Part shown: piece by piece, positions 15,533-24,134 of the stretch | Layout: every line of letters starts with the position of its first letter | How positions within the stretch are numbered: the stretch's first letter is position 1 | Source: an uncultured Peptococcaceae bacterium | GTDB lineage: Bacteria > Bacillota > Peptococcia > Peptococcales > Peptococcaceae | DNA length: 64,000 nucleotides | NCBI GenBank assembly: GCA_910585405.1 | Contig: CAJUDO010000014.1 | Coordinates: 1-64,000 of the forward strand | Direction of reading: 5' to 3' | The notes under the pieces: generated by a model | Told to the model about the DNA's origin: nothing | Databases searched by the model: none | The model's input: only the letters and a program-made list of their open reading frames with translations | Program-made: the position numbers and the translations under genes

Positions 15533-15701
15533 TATAGTTCAAATTGCAAATAGTTTATATTATGATTTTCAAGCTTTCTTTTTTGCAAGAGATTACAAGA
15601 ACGACAAAATTTATAAAACGTTTGGGAAACAATTTGGCTATTTACTGCGTCTAAATAGCATGACGGAAGAGATTTCCGGTTTGCAATTATGGCAATTTTA
15701 G
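15516..15701 (+). pseudogene. Possible frameshifted continuation of the preceding small gene
   Basis: A second frame takes over about where the hydrophobic frame stops and reads YLDYDIVQIANSLYYDFQAF through to SGLQLWQF. It lacks its own start with a ribosome site. Joined to the preceding frame it would give a membrane-anchored protein of about 90 residues. I see no slippery run at the junction, so a disabling frameshift is more likely than programmed shifting. Confidence 0.35.
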
Positions 15702-15759
15702 ATATAATAAAACGGTAGTTGTATGTTTTAAAGATGTGAAAAGAAAGTGAGGAGGATAT

Positions 15760-18045
15760 ATGATGAAAAAAATAACTTGTGCAGTTTGTACTGCATTGTT
15801 AACGTTAGGAGTGTACATATCACCGGCGCAGGCAGCCGATGTCACAGTGAATTTGCCTACCTTTCCCGTAGTGCTCAATGGTGTAACGATGGAGCAGAGC
15901 AAAAGCCAGTATCCCATGCTGGTGTACAAGGATATTACCTATGTACCAATGACTTGGGCGGATACAAGATTATTGGGACTGGAATCCAATTGGACGCAGC
16001 AAAATGGATTGGTGATTCAAAAAGCGGCTACGGTACAGGATCAAAAAACGGCACAAAGTACTTATAAACCTTACACGATGAGCAATGCCAATGCTGCAAG
16101 CTACAAAGCGACCATTGCCAGCGGAAAAATTACTGTAAATGGGAAAACTATTACCAATAGCAGCGAAGAATATCCGCTGTTGGTATTTCGGGATGTGACA
16201 TATTTTCCGTTGACCTGGCGCTTTGCAGTTACAGAATTTGGCTGGAATTATACTTTTGATTCTAAAAACGGTTTGGCAATCACGCCAAAGGCAACTACCA
16301 GCGTGAGCAATACGGCTGTGAATACCAGCGGCGATATTGTGGGACAAATTGTAAAAGTGACAGGCAGCAGTGTCAATCTGCGCTCTGACGCAGGAACAGC
16401 CAGCAGTACAGTAGGACAGGCGAATAAAAATGAAGAATTGCTGGTGTTGGGGACCAAAACAGTAGACGGAAAGGTTTGGTATCAAGTAATGCGCACTTCC
16501 GGCGGCGATAAGATGTGGATTGCTTCCTGGTACACAGAAAAAAGCGGTAATTCCACCACAAACCAAACGCCAAATGACACGAGCAACAGCAGCAACAATA
16601 CGGTAATCAAGCCATCGACAGAGACGATGGTGGGCAAAACGGTTGTTGTGACAGGCAGTGTTGTGAATTTGCGGGCGAATCCCAATACGACTTCAGCAGT
16701 GGTTGGGCAAGCAGCACAGGGCGACAGCTTCACTGTATTAGCAGAGAAAACAGTGGATGGCGATACGTGGTATCAAGTACAAAGTAAGAGCGGCGTGAAG
16801 GCTTGGATTGCCGGTTGGCTGACAAAAGAACAGAGTACTCCAGATAATAATAACAATCAAAGCAACAATACTGCAGAAAATTATGACATGGTAGGGAAAA
16901 AAGTAAGTGTGAATACCAATGGCGTAAATTTGCGCACGGAGCCGGGTACAAATTCTAAAATTGCAGGCACTGTCAACAAAGGAACGCAGTATACTGTATT
17001 GACGTTAAAGACGGTGGACGGTGATGTCTGGTATCAGGTGCAGGCGGCGAATGGCAGTAAAGTATGGATTGCCAGCTGGTTAGTGGATAAAGTAAGCTCG
17101 ACAAACTCCAGTAGCAATAACGGCACAGTTAGCAACAGTGGTGAGAGAACACGTCTGGTATTGCAATCCGTGAAAGAACAGGGCGATAAAACAATCATTA
17201 GATTACAGCATGGCAAAGGCAACGGCTACACAACCAGCAAGGTTTCGGCAACAGAATTAGTTTTGCAGCTGGGTAATGTATATTTGAATACCGACGACAG
17301 TATCAATCAGGTTTATAAAAATGGGCCGTTACAGCATTTGCAAGTGCAGGATGCAGGCAGCCTGCTGAAAGCGACATTTACCTTGCAGAAGGGTGCCTAT
17401 TGTACTGTGAAGGAGGACGGAGACGATCTGGTGATTACAGCGTATAATCAGCATGCGGCAGGGGAACGAGGTCTGGAAGGAAAAGTGATTGTCATAGACC
17501 CGGGACATGGCGGCAGCGATCCCGGCGCAATTGGGAAAGTGTTAGGTGTCACAGATGCCAATGTGGGACTTACGGTAGGCCAGAAGCTCCGTGACTTATT
17601 GGAAGCAGAGGGCGCAACCGTGATTATGACCCGTGACACCGATATTCGTGTGGGGCTGAATGACCGTCCAGCTATGGCCAATAAGGCAGAGGCTGATTTA
17701 TTTGTCAGCATCCACGCCAACTCGACCACGCGCAGTGAGCCGAAAGGTATTCAGGTATATTATTATGCGCCCACCACCAATGCCAATCTGTATGCGCAGA
17801 GCTTTATTCGGAAAGATTTAGCAAGCCATGTGAGCAGTGCATTGCAAGCGACAACGGGTACCGGTTCTGTCGTGATGACGGCAAACTACGCGGTACTGCG
17901 GGAAAATGACAGACCGTCTATTCTGGTGGAAACCGGTTTCCTGAGTAATGCTGAGGAAGAAGCGCTATTGGCACAGGATTCCTATCGGCAAAAATTGGCC
18001 AACGGAATTTATCAGGGGATTTGTAATTATTTAGGACAGTATTGA
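15760..18045 (+). CDS. Stalk-domain, triple-SH3, AMIN N-acetylmuramoyl-L-alanine amidase
   Basis: This 761-residue exported cell-wall amidase is modular. A signal peptide (1-25) is followed by a copper-amine-oxidase-N-like stalk region with two repeats (about 27-175), three bacterial SH3 domains (about 194-260, 291-357, 378-445) joined by Asn/Ser-rich linkers, an AMIN domain (about 462-563) and a zinc Amidase_3 domain (573-761). Catalytic-site residues visible are His583 (DPGHGG), His652 (SIHAN) and Glu724 (LVETGF). The position that normally supplies the second zinc ligand Glu reads Asp599 (GVTDANV). It cleaves the MurNAc-L-Ala bond, probably in cell separation or turnover. AGGAGG precedes the start. 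Confidence 0.9.
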   Translation: MMKKITCAVCTALLTLGVYISPAQAADVTVNLPTFPVVLNGVTMEQSKSQYPMLVYKDITYVPMTWADTRLLGLESNWTQQNGLVIQKAATVQDQKTAQSTYKPYTMSNANAASYKATIASGKITVNGKTITNSSEEYPLLVFRDVTYFPLTWRFAVTEFGWNYTFDSKNGLAITPKATTSVSNTAVNTSGDIVGQIVKVTGSSVNLRSDAGTASSTVGQANKNEELLVLGTKTVDGKVWYQVMRTSGGDKMWIASWYTEKSGNSTTNQTPNDTSNSSNNTVIKPSTETMVGKTVVVTGSVVNLRANPNTTSAVVGQAAQGDSFTVLAEKTVDGDTWYQVQSKSGVKAWIAGWLTKEQSTPDNNNNQSNNTAENYDMVGKKVSVNTNGVNLRTEPGTNSKIAGTVNKGTQYTVLTLKTVDGDVWYQVQAANGSKVWIASWLVDKVSSTNSSSNNGTVSNSGERTRLVLQSVKEQGDKTIIRLQHGKGNGYTTSKVSATELVLQLGNVYLNTDDSINQVYKNGPLQHLQVQDAGSLLKATFTLQKGAYCTVKEDGDDLVITAYNQHAAGERGLEGKVIVIDPGHGGSDPGAIGKVLGVTDANVGLTVGQKLRDLLEAEGATVIMTRDTDIRVGLNDRPAMANKAEADLFVSIHANSTTRSEPKGIQVYYYAPTTNANLYAQSFIRKDLASHVSSALQATTGTGSVVMTANYAVLRENDRPSILVETGFLSNAEEEALLAQDSYRQKLANGIYQGICNYLGQY

Positions 18046-18186
18046 TTGAAGCTCTGAGATAGATTTCTTGCTGCAATACAGAATAAGATGGATTGGAATA
18101 TATTTTTTCCATAGACGCAATGAATGATATTGCCACCATGGGGAAAGAGAAAATAACAAGTACGCTTTAGGCAGATAAGGTGTGTG

Positions 18187-18513
18187 ATGGGGTTTATCAT
18201 GGATGCGTTAAAGATTTTAAATGATAACTTTGAAGCAGAAAATCATAGTTTTTTATATTATTTACATGAAAAAGACTACTTTCATGAAACAGCTTTTGAT
18301 GAATTGTGTAGCTGTATATCTTCATTGTGCTGTCTTTATCCACACGATGAAATAGTTTCTGCTCAGATTTGCTTTATTTATGGACAAGTGCTAAGGCATA
18401 TTATTTATCATTTTGATCCCGGTGATTTGAGCCGAATTTCCAATTTACCTTCTACTTATAACGAAAAACTTGAAACCTTAGAGCGTATAGTTGCAGAATA
18501 TTTTTCGAGTTGA
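18187..18513 (+). CDS. Uncharacterised small acidic protein
   Basis: This soluble protein of about 108 residues has no signal peptide and a rather acidic composition, with Cys-rich and aromatic stretches (ELCSCISSLCCLYPHDEI). The DNA is AT-richer than its neighbours. Start codons GTG 18184, ATG 18187 and ATG 18199 are all possible; AAGG (18177-18180) favours 18187. I do not recognise the family. The size and composition would suit an immunity-type protein, but no toxin gene is adjacent, so I do not assign that role. Confidence 0.55.
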   Translation: MGFIMDALKILNDNFEAENHSFLYYLHEKDYFHETAFDELCSCISSLCCLYPHDEIVSAQICFIYGQVLRHIIYHFDPGDLSRISNLPSTYNEKLETLERIVAEYFSS

Positions 18514-18608
18514 TCTAACTGCGCCGTGTATAAAATAAAAATCTCATAACTGGGGGACAGCGAAGCTCTAAAATGGCATTTTTGGTGCTGTGTGCCAAAC
18601 AAAAACTT

Positions 18609-18677
18609 CAGACAACAAAACAGGCTAAATATCTCGCACTTTTTCTGTGCTTAATATTCAGCCTGTTTTGTTGTCTG
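18609..18677. repeat. Long nested hairpin with 18-bp perfect arms
   Basis: CAGACAACAAAACAGGCT (18609-18626) is the exact reverse complement of 18660-18677, and the 33-base interior can pair further (GCAC/GTGC and ATAT/ATAT). No T tract follows, so it is not a standard terminator. It could be a small repeated element or an RNA structure. Confidence 0.6.
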
Positions 18678-18805
18678 CGTATAGCTCCTTGCAAACGATG
18701 CGGGATTTACATTGGGATTGTCAGGTGGGTGTAGTTTATCGCAGAGAAAATTGGAATAACTTGAAAGAAACGGTATTGAAACGTTTGCAGGAGAAATTAA
18801 AATAA
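18668..18805 (+). pseudogene. Possible 3' gene fragment
   Basis: A frame open through the hairpin arm reads YSSLQTMRDLHWDCQVGVVY and then ends in a charged amphipathic tail (LKETVLKRLQEKLK) before a TAA. It has protein-like composition but no ribosome site, and I do not recognise it. It may be the end of a lost gene. Confidence 0.25.
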
Positions 18806-18846
18806 CGTATAATCTAGCGAAAGTGGAATTTTGTACTTAGAAATTA

Positions 18847-18876
18847 TTTACTACAGCGGCGTTTCTGTGCTAAAAT
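18847..18876 (+). promoter_or_regulatory. Possible promoter of the pyrC operon
   Basis: TTTACT (18847-18852) and TAAAAT (18871-18876) are 18 bases apart, about 65 bases before pyrC. No PyrR-type attenuator is evident. Confidence 0.4.
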
Positions 18877-18940
18877 TTGATTAGGAAAATTATATTTTGT
18901 GAACAGAAAAGGAAAAAGAAAGAGAAAAGAGGGATTCCCT

Positions 18941-20218
18941 ATGATTTTAGTCAAAGGCGGCCGAGTGATGGACCCGGCTACTGGCTGCGATGAAATCACA
19001 GATTTGATTATTGACGGCGAACATATTGCGCGCATTGGTTTTTTTATGCCGGGACCGGAATATGAAAAAATTATTCATGCGGAAGGGAAAATTGTAGCGC
19101 CGGGTTTGATTGACGTGCATGTTCATTTTCGCGATCCTGGGCTGAGCGACTTGGAGGACATTCATAGCGGCACGGCAGCTGCAGTGGCAGGGGGCTTTAC
19201 GACGGTAGTCTGTATGGCCAATACCAAACCGGAAATGGACAATCCGGCGACGCTAGAGTATATTTTGCAGAAAGCAGCGCAGATGCCCATTCACGTGCTG
19301 CAGGCGGCTGCAGTTACTGAGGGACTGCAGGGTAGAGAATTGGTGGATATGGAGGAGCTTTTTGAACTGGGTGCGGTGGGCTTCAGCGATGATGGGCATG
19401 CTATTTCGGATACGTCGGTTATGCTGGAAGCATTAAAAAAAGTGAAAGAATTAGATTGCCCCATCAGTGTGCATGAGGAAGATGAAGTATTGATAACGGA
19501 TCATGGCGTGAATAATGGACAGGTGGCTGAACAATTGGGCATGAAAGGCGCGCTGCACAGCGCGGAAGATGTATTGGTGGCCAGGGATTGTATGCTGGCT
19601 CTGCAAACCGGCGCCAAACTGCATATTCAGCATTTATCCTCGGGCAACTCAGTAGAGATGGTGCGCTTTGCTAAGAAGATGGGAGCCAATGTCACAGCAG
19701 AGGCGACGCCCCATCATTTTACGCTGACAGAGTCGGCAGTCATCACCCACGGCTCTTATGCTAAGGTGAATCCGCCGCTGCGCACTGCAGAGGACAAGAA
19801 AAAAATCATTGAGGGATTGCAGGACGGCACCATTGATATCATTGCCACCGACCATGCGCCGCACAGTGACGCCCGCAAGAAGAAAAAAACGTTGCAGCAG
19901 GCCTCCAGCGGCATGATTGGGTTGGAAACTTCCCTAGCGCTGGGGATTACCAAGCTAGTGCGGGAAGGGTATTTGCCCATGATGAAGCTTTTGGAGAAAA
20001 TGACCATCAATCCGGCAAAGCTGTATCAGCTGCCAGGCGGACGGCTGGTAGAGGGTGGTCCCGCTGATTTGGTGATTTTTGACCCTGAAGAAAAATGGAC
20101 GGTAAAAGATTTTTACTCCCGTTCCCACAATTCTCCTTTTGTGGGCGAGCGCTTGAGCGGTCGGGTGAAGTATACAATCTGTAAGGGAAATATTGTGTAT
20201 CAGGATGGCATGGACTAA
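18941..20218 (+). CDS. pyrC: Dihydroorotase, class I
   Basis: This 425-residue enzyme converts carbamoyl-aspartate to dihydroorotate in pyrimidine synthesis. The metal-site residues of class I enzymes fall at the expected positions: His60 and His62 (DVHVHFRDPG), Asp151 (GFSDDG), His178, His231 and Asp304 (IATDHAPH). ATG 18941 follows AAAGAGGGA; the longer in-frame start at 18899 is a Lys/Arg-rich artefact. It is followed 14 bases later by pyrK. Confidence 0.95.
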   Translation: MILVKGGRVMDPATGCDEITDLIIDGEHIARIGFFMPGPEYEKIIHAEGKIVAPGLIDVHVHFRDPGLSDLEDIHSGTAAAVAGGFTTVVCMANTKPEMDNPATLEYILQKAAQMPIHVLQAAAVTEGLQGRELVDMEELFELGAVGFSDDGHAISDTSVMLEALKKVKELDCPISVHEEDEVLITDHGVNNGQVAEQLGMKGALHSAEDVLVARDCMLALQTGAKLHIQHLSSGNSVEMVRFAKKMGANVTAEATPHHFTLTESAVITHGSYAKVNPPLRTAEDKKKIIEGLQDGTIDIIATDHAPHSDARKKKKTLQQASSGMIGLETSLALGITKLVREGYLPMMKLLEKMTINPAKLYQLPGGRLVEGGPADLVIFDPEEKWTVKDFYSRSHNSPFVGERLSGRVKYTICKGNIVYQDGMD

Positions 20219-20232
20219 AGGAGGCTGGATGT

Positions 20233-20934
20233 ATGGCGATTGTATTAAAAAATGAAGCTGTGGGAAAGGATTTCTACTTGTTGAAGGTAGCAGGCGATTA
20301 TCCTGCAAGTATGGGACAATTCTGTATGCTGCGCGCGTGGGACGAGTATCCGGTGTTATCCAGACCCATCAGCATTTTTGACTGTGACACGGAAGGCATC
20401 AGTTTTTTATATAAGGTTGTAGGGCAGGGCACTGAATTGTTGGCGCAGTTGAAACCTGGTGACGAAGTGGATGTACAGGGTCCTTACGGAAACGGGTTTC
20501 CCACGGTGACAGGTAAGGTGGCGCTGGTAGGCGGCGGCATTGGTGTTGCGCCGTTATATTATACGGCGAAAACATTGAAGGCGCAGGGCTGCACAGTGGA
20601 TTTATATCTGGGCTTTACAGAGGAAGCCATGCTGGAAGATGCTTATGGGGCTGTGTGCGACAAGATGACAGTGAATGTGGGCGGCTATGTAACAGATGAA
20701 ATCAATCCGGCAGACTATGATGTGATTATGACCTGCGGACCGCAAATTATGATGAAGGTGCTGGCGGATAAGGTAAAGGGCACAGCAGCGCAGCTCTATG
20801 TGTCCATGGAAAATCGTATGGGCTGCGGCGTGGGCGCTTGCTTGGTGTGCAGCTGCAAAACCAGCAGCGGCAACAAAAAAGTCTGCAAGGACGGTCCGGT
20901 ATTTAAGGCGGAGGAGGTATTCGGCGATGAATAG
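20233..20934 (+). CDS. pyrK: Dihydroorotate dehydrogenase B electron-transfer subunit
   Basis: This 233-residue iron-sulfur flavoprotein passes electrons from dihydroorotate oxidation to NAD. It has the ferredoxin-reductase-like FAD region (LSRPISIFD), the NAD region (VALVGGGIGVAPLYYTAKTL) and a C-terminal 2Fe-2S motif with four Cys (MGCGVGACLVCSCKT... VCKDGPVF). AAGGAGG precedes ATG 20233. It overlaps pyrD by eight bases, so PyrK and PyrD are made together. Confidence 0.95.
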   Translation: MAIVLKNEAVGKDFYLLKVAGDYPASMGQFCMLRAWDEYPVLSRPISIFDCDTEGISFLYKVVGQGTELLAQLKPGDEVDVQGPYGNGFPTVTGKVALVGGGIGVAPLYYTAKTLKAQGCTVDLYLGFTEEAMLEDAYGAVCDKMTVNVGGYVTDEINPADYDVIMTCGPQIMMKVLADKVKGTAAQLYVSMENRMGCGVGACLVCSCKTSSGNKKVCKDGPVFKAEEVFGDE

Positions 20935-21829
20935 ATTAGCAGTTGAATTTGCAGGAGTACCTTTCAAAAATCCTGTGGTGATGGCCTCGGGTACCTTTGG
21001 TTTCGGACGGGAATATGCACAGTTATTTCCCATTGAAAAATTAGGAGGGATTTCTTCAAAAGGGCTGACGCTGCACGCGCGCAGCGGGAATGAGGGCATC
21101 CGTATCTGGGAAACCCCTTCGGGAATTATGAATAGTGTGGGACTGGAAAACCCGGGCGTAGAAGGTTTTATTGCCAGAGATTTGGCTTGGGTGAACAGCC
21201 TTGATCTGGTGAATATCGTTAATGTGGGCGGTCACAGCATGGAGGATTATGTGCAGGCGGTGGAACGGCTCAACAAGGAACAGCTGGATCTTCTGGAACT
21301 GAACATTTCCTGTCCCAATGTAAAACAGGGCGGTATGAATTTTGGCGTGAAAACGGAAATGGCGGCAGAAGTGGTGCGCACCATTCGCAATGTGTGCAAG
21401 CATAAGTTGGTGGTGAAGCTTTCTCCCAATGCCGAGAATATTGTAGATTTGGCCAAAGCCTGTGAAGCAGAAGGCGCCGATGGGATTTCCCTGGTAAACA
21501 CCTTTTTGGCTATGGCCATTGATATCAAGAAAAAACAGCCGGTATTCAACAACGGCTATGCTGGTTTGTCCGGTCCTGCCATTAAACCTATCGCGCTGCG
21601 CATGGTCCATCAGGTAAGCCATGCAGTACAGATTCCGGTGATGGGCTTGGGCGGTATCAGCACGTGGCAGGATGCCGTAGAATTTATTATGGCCGGTGCG
21701 ACGGTGATTCAAGTAGGTACAGCCACCTTTATGAAACCAGATAAGGCGTTGGATATCATAGACGGCTTAGAGCGCTATTGTGAAGAGAACGGCATCCAAA
21801 ATATTTCGGAAATCAGAGGAATTGTGTAA
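20927..21829 (+). CDS. pyrD: Dihydroorotate dehydrogenase, type 1B catalytic subunit
   Basis: This 300-residue FMN enzyme oxidises dihydroorotate to orotate. Cys129 in ELNISCPNVKQGG is the catalytic base typical of class 1 enzymes, and the barrel ends with GLGGISTWQDAVEFIMAGA. ATG 20927 lies within the end of pyrK and has GGAGGAGG upstream; the longer open frame before it is an artefact. The last 19 codons including the stop (21771-21829) are duplicated 7.8 kb downstream, marking pyrD as the probable insertion site of the following island. Confidence 0.95.
   Translation: MNRLAVEFAGVPFKNPVVMASGTFGFGREYAQLFPIEKLGGISSKGLTLHARSGNEGIRIWETPSGIMNSVGLENPGVEGFIARDLAWVNSLDLVNIVNVGGHSMEDYVQAVERLNKEQLDLLELNISCPNVKQGGMNFGVKTEMAAEVVRTIRNVCKHKLVVKLSPNAENIVDLAKACEAEGADGISLVNTFLAMAIDIKKKQPVFNNGYAGLSGPAIKPIALRMVHQVSHAVQIPVMGLGGISTWQDAVEFIMAGATVIQVGTATFMKPDKALDIIDGLERYCEENGIQNISEIRGIV
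21771..21829 (+). repeat. 59-base direct repeat, copy 1 (pyrD 3' end)
   Basis: This segment, ending exactly at the pyrD TAA, matches 29550-29608 at 58 of 59 positions by hand alignment. The flanks of the two copies differ on both sides. It is the candidate left attachment site of the island. Confidence 0.85.
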
Positions 21830-21852
21830 GTAAAAGTAAAATAGAAGGTGTG

Positions 21853-21899
21853 AAGATGCCACAAAGATTGCAGAAGCAGTCTTTGTGGCATCTTTTTTA
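21853..21899 (+). terminator. Terminator after pyrD
   Basis: A perfect 15-bp stem (AAGATGCCACAAAGA with TCTTTGTGGCATCTT) is followed by TTTTT. It lies outside the duplicated segment, so it may have arrived with the island. Confidence 0.88.
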
Positions 21900-22038
21900 T
21901 ATTAAATATTCTGGAGGATATGTTTTCATTGGAGTTTATTATCAGAGTAACTATGTACGATAAATTATTCAAAAATAAGCAGAATTGAGAAAAACGTATT
22001 AAGGCAATAAAGAATAACAATTATGTTTTATAAAGAAA

Positions 22039-22064
22039 ACACTATAACATTTTTGTTATAGTGT
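22039..22064. promoter_or_regulatory. Palindrome upstream of the island operon, candidate LysR site
   Basis: ACACTATAACA (22039-22049) pairs perfectly with TGTTATAGTGT (22054-22064). It contains ATAAC...GTTAT arms, compatible with a LysR-type box. A weak promoter (TTGACG at 22083-22088 and TATAAT at 22104-22109, only 15 apart) follows, as expected for an activated gene. Confidence 0.4.
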
Positions 22065-22151
22065 GGAATGAGTTTTTGATATTTGACGGTAAATATATTC
22101 TAATATAATCTATATACATGGATCCATAATAATTATAAAAGGGTGATTTGA

Positions 22152-22388
22152 TTGATTGAAAATATTGATAAAACAAAGTGTCTTGGTTGTGGATTATGTG
22201 TATTAAATTGTCCATTGGATGTTATAAGAATGGACTTAGACAAAAAGGCTCATATTATGTATCCTGATGACTGTATGACTTGTTTTCTTTGCGAAAGAAT
22301 TTGTCCGGCAGGTGCTATCAATGTTCATCCATTTAAAGAAATATTGCCTGCGGTTTTTCCGAATATTATTTTTGAAAAAGGAGAATAA
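22152..22388 (+). CDS. Two-cluster 4Fe-4S ferredoxin, first of the pair
   Basis: This 78-residue protein has two CxxCxxCxxxCP motifs (CLGCGLCVLNCP and CMTCFLCERICP), each binding a 4Fe-4S cluster. It starts at TTG 22152 behind AAAAGGGTGA and ends two bases before the flavoprotein gene, so it is probably that enzyme's dedicated electron carrier or bound subunit, much as AprB serves AprA. It is not a generic free ferredoxin by context. Confidence 0.85.
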   Translation: MIENIDKTKCLGCGLCVLNCPLDVIRMDLDKKAHIMYPDDCMTCFLCERICPAGAINVHPFKEILPAVFPNIIFEKGE

Positions 22389-22390
22389 TT

Positions 22391-24115
22391 ATGCAAAATC
22401 TTTTAAATAAAACAGAATTTTTGACGACAGATGTTTTAATTATTGGTGGCGGTTCTTCTGGGATTTGGGCAGCAAATGAAATTAAAAAAAATAATAAAGA
22501 GATTTCCGTTACAGTTGTTGATAAAGGCCCTGAGAAATGGGGAGGATTGTTAGCTATGTCTGGAGGGGACCTAGATGCGGTTATTCCCGATGAAAGCGTA
22601 GAAGATTGGATGAGAGATATTGTATATTATTGGGATGGATTATGTGATCAGGAACTGGTGGAAAGAATGTTCACAGAATCTTACCAAAGGCTAAAAGATT
22701 ATGAGGATATGGGATGTAAATTTTTATATGACCAAAATGGGAAATTGAAAGGTGTGCCGCAAAGAGGACTAAACTCCGTAAAACTTTATCTTGCGAAAGA
22801 CAAAGGATGCGGCGGTGAACATATGGCACAGAGCATCAGAAAACGTGCGGAATTCTCAGGTGTTAAACAAATTGGTAGGGTTTTGGTTACGGATTTATTG
22901 GAGAAAGACAATAAAATTATTGGAGCTGTAGGCTTCCATACTATAAATGGAACATTTTATGTTTTCCAGACGAAAGCAGTTATTCTTGCTTGTGGACAGA
23001 CAGGGTGGAAAACATCTTATATGAATAACACTTCTACTGGGGATTGGTTAAATATGTCTCTGCGCATAGGGGCTAAAGTAAAGAATTTTGAGTTTGGAAG
23101 GGTCTGGAATGTTCCAAAAGATTTTGCATGGGAAGGACAGACTACATTACTTCCTTTAGGCGCAAAGTTTGTAAATCAAGATGGGGAAGATTTTATGAAA
23201 AAATATTCTCCTATAGTAGGGGCAAATACAGATCCTCATTTTACCACAATTGGGATGGCATTAGAGTGTCGCAAAGGGCATGGTCCTATATATTTTGATG
23301 TAAGTAATTTGAAATTTGATGGGAATGAAGCAATTTTAAAGCCAAATCAGGGATGGCAATTATTAAACTATAATAAGTTGTGTAATTTAGGGATGGATTT
23401 CTTTAAAACGTCCAGCGAATGGTATCCTCAGCTAACAAATACATTTGGTGGTTTGGTCACAGATATTGATGGCGCCACGAATATAGCAGGGTTATATGCT
23501 GCGGGGACATGCCGAAGTTTTGAACCTGGTGTTTATATCGGTGGTTTGGCACTTTCAATTACTGCTACGATGGGTGTTTATGCAGGTAAAGCGGTGGTTC
23601 GCTATTTGGAAAGAGAAGCAGAATTTGTGCCAATTGATGAAAATGAAATAGAGAAAGCGAAACAAAGATTGGCAGGCTATATTAGCGATACAATTTCGAT
23701 AACTCCTAAAAATGTTTTGGATTTAATTCGAGCAGCAATATTTCCTTATGATGTATCAATCATAAAAAATGAAAAAAGTCTTCAAAAAGCTATGGAAGAA
23801 ATTCAAAGAATTAAAATGGATGTATTACCGAATTTGAAAGCAAATGACGCACATACGCTGCTTAAATTAATGGAAGTAACCAATATTTTGACCACATCGG
23901 AATTGTATTTAACAGCGTCTCTGTTACGGAAAGAAAGTAGGGCCGGACATTATCGTGAAGATTATCCAAATAAAGATGAGCAAGGTGGCTTATCTTGGAT
24001 TATTTTATCAAAAACGGATGATGTGATTACTGTGGAAACGGAAGCACTTCCCTTAGAAAAATATAAGTATCCAATAAACGGGTATTATTCTGATTGCTTT
24101 GATTTTTCAAAATAG
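22391..24115 (+). CDS. Fumarate-reductase/AprA-like flavoprotein, first of the pair
   Basis: This 574-residue cytoplasmic FAD protein belongs to the FAD_binding_2 superfamily. It has the N-terminal dinucleotide motif IIGGGSSG (about 17-24), a middle capping domain, a second FAD segment (GGLVTDIDGATNIAGLYAAGTC) and the family C-terminal RKESRAGHYREDYP. It has no signal peptide and no FMN-binding or heme domain, unlike the periplasmic urocanate or fumarate reductases. With its ferredoxin neighbour it resembles the AprA/AprB layout, but the substrate is unknown; an alpha,beta-unsaturated or keto carboxylate imported by the next gene's product is likely. Confidence 0.8.
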   Translation: MQNLLNKTEFLTTDVLIIGGGSSGIWAANEIKKNNKEISVTVVDKGPEKWGGLLAMSGGDLDAVIPDESVEDWMRDIVYYWDGLCDQELVERMFTESYQRLKDYEDMGCKFLYDQNGKLKGVPQRGLNSVKLYLAKDKGCGGEHMAQSIRKRAEFSGVKQIGRVLVTDLLEKDNKIIGAVGFHTINGTFYVFQTKAVILACGQTGWKTSYMNNTSTGDWLNMSLRIGAKVKNFEFGRVWNVPKDFAWEGQTTLLPLGAKFVNQDGEDFMKKYSPIVGANTDPHFTTIGMALECRKGHGPIYFDVSNLKFDGNEAILKPNQGWQLLNYNKLCNLGMDFFKTSSEWYPQLTNTFGGLVTDIDGATNIAGLYAAGTCRSFEPGVYIGGLALSITATMGVYAGKAVVRYLEREAEFVPIDENEIEKAKQRLAGYISDTISITPKNVLDLIRAAIFPYDVSIIKNEKSLQKAMEEIQRIKMDVLPNLKANDAHTLLKLMEVTNILTTSELYLTASLLRKESRAGHYREDYPNKDEQGGLSWIILSKTDDVITVETEALPLEKYKYPINGYYSDCFDFSK

Positions 24116-24134
24116 TATATGAGGAGGGTTACAA

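Noticed and set aside
16320..17100. Internal DNA repeats in the amidase gene as a tandem repeat array
   Set aside because: They encode three diverged SH3 domains with different linkers; this is protein domain duplication and not a DNA repeat array.
18573..18734. 53-codon frame spanning the large hairpin
   Set aside because: Both halves are the inverted-repeat arms read in one frame; no ribosome site at normal distance.
22152..22388. Annotating the ferredoxin-flavoprotein pair as adenylylsulfate reductase (AprBA)
   Set aside because: The ferredoxin is half the usual AprB length, and no sat, dsr or qmo genes are present; only the layout is similar.
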